Positions 61,131 through 64,000 of a stretch of DNA of 64,000 bases are shown piece by piece. The stretch comes from Membranipora membranacea (Eukaryota; Bryozoa; Gymnolaemata; Cheilostomatida; Membraniporidae). Numbering within the stretch: position 1 is the stretch's first letter; the number at the start of each line of letters is the position of its first letter. The stretch is taken from positions 18,726,001 through 18,790,000 of the forward strand of contig OU612065.1 of NCBI GenBank assembly GCA_914767715.1, in the 5' to 3' direction. The position numbers and the translations under genes are program-made. The notes below the pieces were generated by a model. That model ran no database searches. It saw only the letters and a list, made by a program, of their open reading frames with translations, and had not been told where the DNA came from.

Positions 61131-61324
61131 CTTGCACATAAGTGTGTGTGTAAAAACTAAAATGGAATAAAAATATCAAACCAAAGCCTTGCGTCAAGAT
61201 CTCTAGTTAAATAGGAGTTATACACTATGGTTCCATGCCTCGAATTTGTGGTCCACTCCAAATTCGAATTTTAAATGCTAACCATTTCCATGATGGAAAA
61301 ACATGAAAAACATCTGCCGACTGC

Positions 61325-61420
61325 CGTGGACGGAACTTGAGCCCCGGTCTCCCGCGTCAAAGCCCTTTGTAGTCATTGTGTGCAAGCGCGCTAACCATTC
61401 AGCCTAATTGGAATTTGAAG
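61325..61420 (-). repeat. tRNA-like SINE remnant with a long variable arm
   Basis: On the minus strand GGCTGAATGGTTAGCGCGCT resembles a D arm (A box), and GGGGCTCAAGTTCC some 50 bases later resembles a T arm (B box). The extra length between them recalls Leu/Ser-type tRNAs. An acceptor stem could not be completed, so a SINE or tRNA pseudogene is likelier than a functional gene. Confidence 0.4.
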
Positions 61421-61429
61421 CGGTTCAAT

Positions 61430-63700
61430 ACGGTACCTGTGTTTGCGTCAAAAATTGTTGATCGGTTCATTCGGAAGTTGACTTTAATGCCATTCCCATG
61501 GATAGATAGCTCCCGAAATCCTTACGAAATCGCAATAGTGGGAACATCGTGTTAGTCTCATTGAGAGTGGAGAGATAACTTTATATTAATCAAGTGCTTC
61601 AAGGTTCACATGATTAAATACAAAATATTATGTTAGCAAGGAGATATCTCACCATAAACTTTATCACGCGACAGCGACACGATGGAGTAGCTTCAAAATG
61701 TTGGTATATCTTGGCAATCGACTTCGTATACACCGATATCATTAAGATGCTGTAATAACCAACATTGCTACACTTGCCAACCTTAGCCATTCATAGATCT
61801 TTGTATCTATTGATATTAATTAGCATGGCTAAATACAACAACATAATGTTATTTGTTACTCAATTAGAATATAGATCAAGTTTGATCCATTTTGCCATCG
61901 TTGGAATTGCCCTCCCTTCTACCGGAACGATGAATCAATGAAAATTGATAAAATAGAGGGGATTGAATAAAATTATGATAAAAGATGATAACTGATATTC
62001 TGTGCTGCCGCTCCAGACTTGTGTGTATGCTTACACTGACCAGTAGGATATCACCAGAAACAACAGCCATTGAACAGAACAGTATGAACTCACCTATTTC
62101 TGGTCGCATCTTGTTCGGTCATCAGAATTCAAAATACTGCTCATGTACTAAAGATGACAAGATCATGCACCTTATAGTCTCAGCAATTGACGGATCAGTT
62201 ATTTGAGACATTTGTGATGTAGCTAGGTGATGCACATTGTCACAACGCCCGCCACTAGTATTGTTGGGATTGTATCCTCATGTTGAAATGACATGCAGGA
62301 AAATAAACAAAACAACAATTAATTGTATTATTCTTAAGGTTATGATACCAGCGTTGTCCGATTTTGACATTTTATATATCGTTGGAAAGCTAATCAAACA
62401 CTGATTCTGAAAATATTGGCTCCATATCTGGTAGTGCACCACCAAACCAGTACAGGGGTCAAGATTTTGTGCTCCAGGAGCAAATTATAGTGAATATATT
62501 AACATAAAAATGTTTCAACTTAAAGCAATTGTTGGTTATAATGGAAAGAAACCAGACCTCTTGTTCTCTTTGACAACCTGGTACAGAAATACAAGCAAAA
62601 CATTCCTTAAAGTTCTTAGGAGCAAAAGTGGGGTGGTTATAAGGTCATCTGGTTTCATAGGGTATAATATCTGGTTTTACCCTACCATATAGAGGTACTT
62701 GTCATGTATGCTTGTTCCTAGGACTGGTTGAAGTCAAAGTCAGGACAAACTTTTACTAACATGCTGTACTGCCGTCATAATAATAATTATTATGTAGAGG
62801 TCTTGTATGGCCTGTCCAAAGGCTCAATGTGGTTCATATATGGCATTGCCAGCTTGTCAGAAATACGAAAGATTTATAGTTAACTTCTAAAATCCGACTG
62901 TGATATGGGTGTTAAACAACGGGGTTAACCTTTTGCGCCAATCCATGATAGTTGTCTGCTTTTGAATAGATGGGTGTCAAATAGTGCTTAGCAACTCCAT
63001 AACAAATAATATACAAAGTGTTTTTTCAAATGCCTATTGAGCAAGCACCTTCAGTATTTTGACTTTGTCAGCTTTTTCCGGAAAAATCAGACAGACCAGA
63101 CATAGCGTTGCTCCTACAAATTCACAAAATCCTGTATGAAATGTTATTTGAGGTTTCTTGGAAACTTTTGATGTTGGTGATCATTTGTATGAGATGACCA
63201 AATATTATTATCCTCCAGTAGCCTATACTCACGCAATGAGAAGTTGAAGTTAGAATTATATTCAAACAGTAACTGTGGCAAAAATTATAAAAAACGGGTG
63301 AAGATATTTATTAACAGCATTATGGCAAACAAGGAAAATTTTTTTGGTCTTTTCTTTAAATTTTAGCGCTTAATCATCTTTTTTGCAAAAATATATAACA
63401 CAAAAGGATGCAAACTCATCTATGATATTTATTCTACTGCACTTTTTAACACACAAATGTATCCAATCACAAAAAAATTATGGCAACAAAGCAACGACTA
63501 TCTTCTTATTGGCAGTCTATTTCATTCTAGTAGCGGAATGTTTTCCGAATAGTGTCGAAAATAAAAAAAGGAAAAGGAAAAAGGGGAAAAAAGAAAGCTT
63601 GAGAATGAATATAATTTAAAATGGAAATAGATTATTTACATAACTATACATAACTACGAGAGATAGTCTGGCGCTCTGACTTGGAAGCCGCTGATTAAAA
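61430..63700. other. No gene recognised
   Basis: Scattered open frames of 60-80 codons occur on both strands without splice or family support. The stretch around 63500-63620 is AG-rich. Nothing else was identified. Confidence 0.35.
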
Positions 63701-63745
63701 CATTGACATAGAAAATTTTGTACCAGTAACAGTTCTGAAATACTT

Positions 63746-63960
63746 TCAAAATAGAATGTTACTAACGGTCAGAGATCTGCTAATGATAAGATTAAACACG
63801 CTTGTAATGTCTCTGAGGCGGACAGTGATGGAGTTCTCATCCTCTTTTGTTTTTAAGGTTCATAATATCACGGGGCGGCTGGCTGGTATTTATCAAGCCT
63901 GGCCTCCCAAGGAAGCGCCGCCATGGCTAGATCTATACATGTTTGGTTTTTCATTCCCAG
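63746..63960. other. Possible exon at the window edge, strand unresolved
   Basis: On the minus strand, GATGAGAACTCC at 63841 opens a 31-codon frame (ITVRLRDITSVFNLIISRSL and onward) ending in TGA at 63746. On the plus strand a good pyrimidine tract, CCTCTTTTGTTTTTAAG, precedes an open VHNITGRLAGIYQAWPPKEA frame. The local GC-rich patch (63870-63930) differs from its surroundings. Only one strand can be right, and the rest of any gene lies outside the window. Confidence 0.2.
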
Positions 63961-64000
63961 ATCTGTGAGAACGTATCCATAAGCTACCTTACCCCAGGTC

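Noticed and set aside
61321-61420. Functional tRNA-Leu/Ser gene
   Set aside because: No complete acceptor stem or convincing anticodon loop, so listed as a SINE remnant instead.
62464-62500. CAGGGGTCAAGATTTTGTGC as a possible hAT left end (also CAGGGCTTGAG near 33252)
   Set aside because: No matching inverted end or 8-bp duplication was found within 1 kb of either.

Overview
The window is eukaryotic, from an invertebrate animal. It is AT-rich, its genes are split by short GT-AG introns, and no operons are seen. Three conserved genes were assembled exon by exon: ABT1/Esf2, a Compass-class homeobox gene of the defective proventriculus (dve)/SATB family, and WDR11. A lophotrochozoan (mollusc, annelid or bryozoan grade) seems likely, but the sequence alone does not fix the phylum. 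All exon models were built by hand from splice consensus, reading phase and remembered family sequences. No search was run.

Layout. Bases 1-50 hold a tRNA-like fragment. At 840-2879 (+) lies a complete three-exon ABT1, a nucleolar RNA-binding protein of small-subunit ribosome assembly. Tail-to-tail with it, 4562-9454 (-), is a five-exon dve with an N-terminal CMP region (ULD plus CUT-like) and two homeodomains, both of the K50 type. From about 9.5 to 23.2 kb there is no convincing gene. This 5' flank of dve is rich in TAATCC/GGATTA, the sequence that K50 homeodomains (Otx/Bicoid type and Dve itself) prefer.

WDR11 fills 23270-47155 (-). Twenty-eight exons join with consistent phases into 1185 codons plus stop. 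It encodes the large beta-propeller scaffold of the WDR11-FAM91 trafficking complex. On the opposite strand inside its intron 22 sits a separate gene (28611-31371, +). That gene encodes an unrecognised type I membrane protein with a signal peptide, a beta-rich ectodomain, one transmembrane helix and a tyrosine-rich tail carrying a canonical ITAM pattern. This is the most novel-looking gene in the window.

The WDR11 introns and the right-hand 17 kb are repeat-rich. They hold hAT-like elements with target-site duplications, TA-flanked foldback elements, several tiny palindromes that share one terminal motif, tRNA-like SINE remnants, a tandem array of a roughly 0.75 kb hairpin-bearing unit (50.5-54.7 kb), and a PIF/Harbinger-like element inside that array with the start of a MADF-domain protein. 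A second diverged tandem array (56.4-60.5 kb) repeats splice-bounded exon-like blocks on the minus strand. Those blocks keep their GT/AG borders but not their reading frames.

The genes do not form an obvious pathway. The main links in the window are regulatory (K50 sites around a K50-factor gene) and positional (a receptor gene nested in WDR11).
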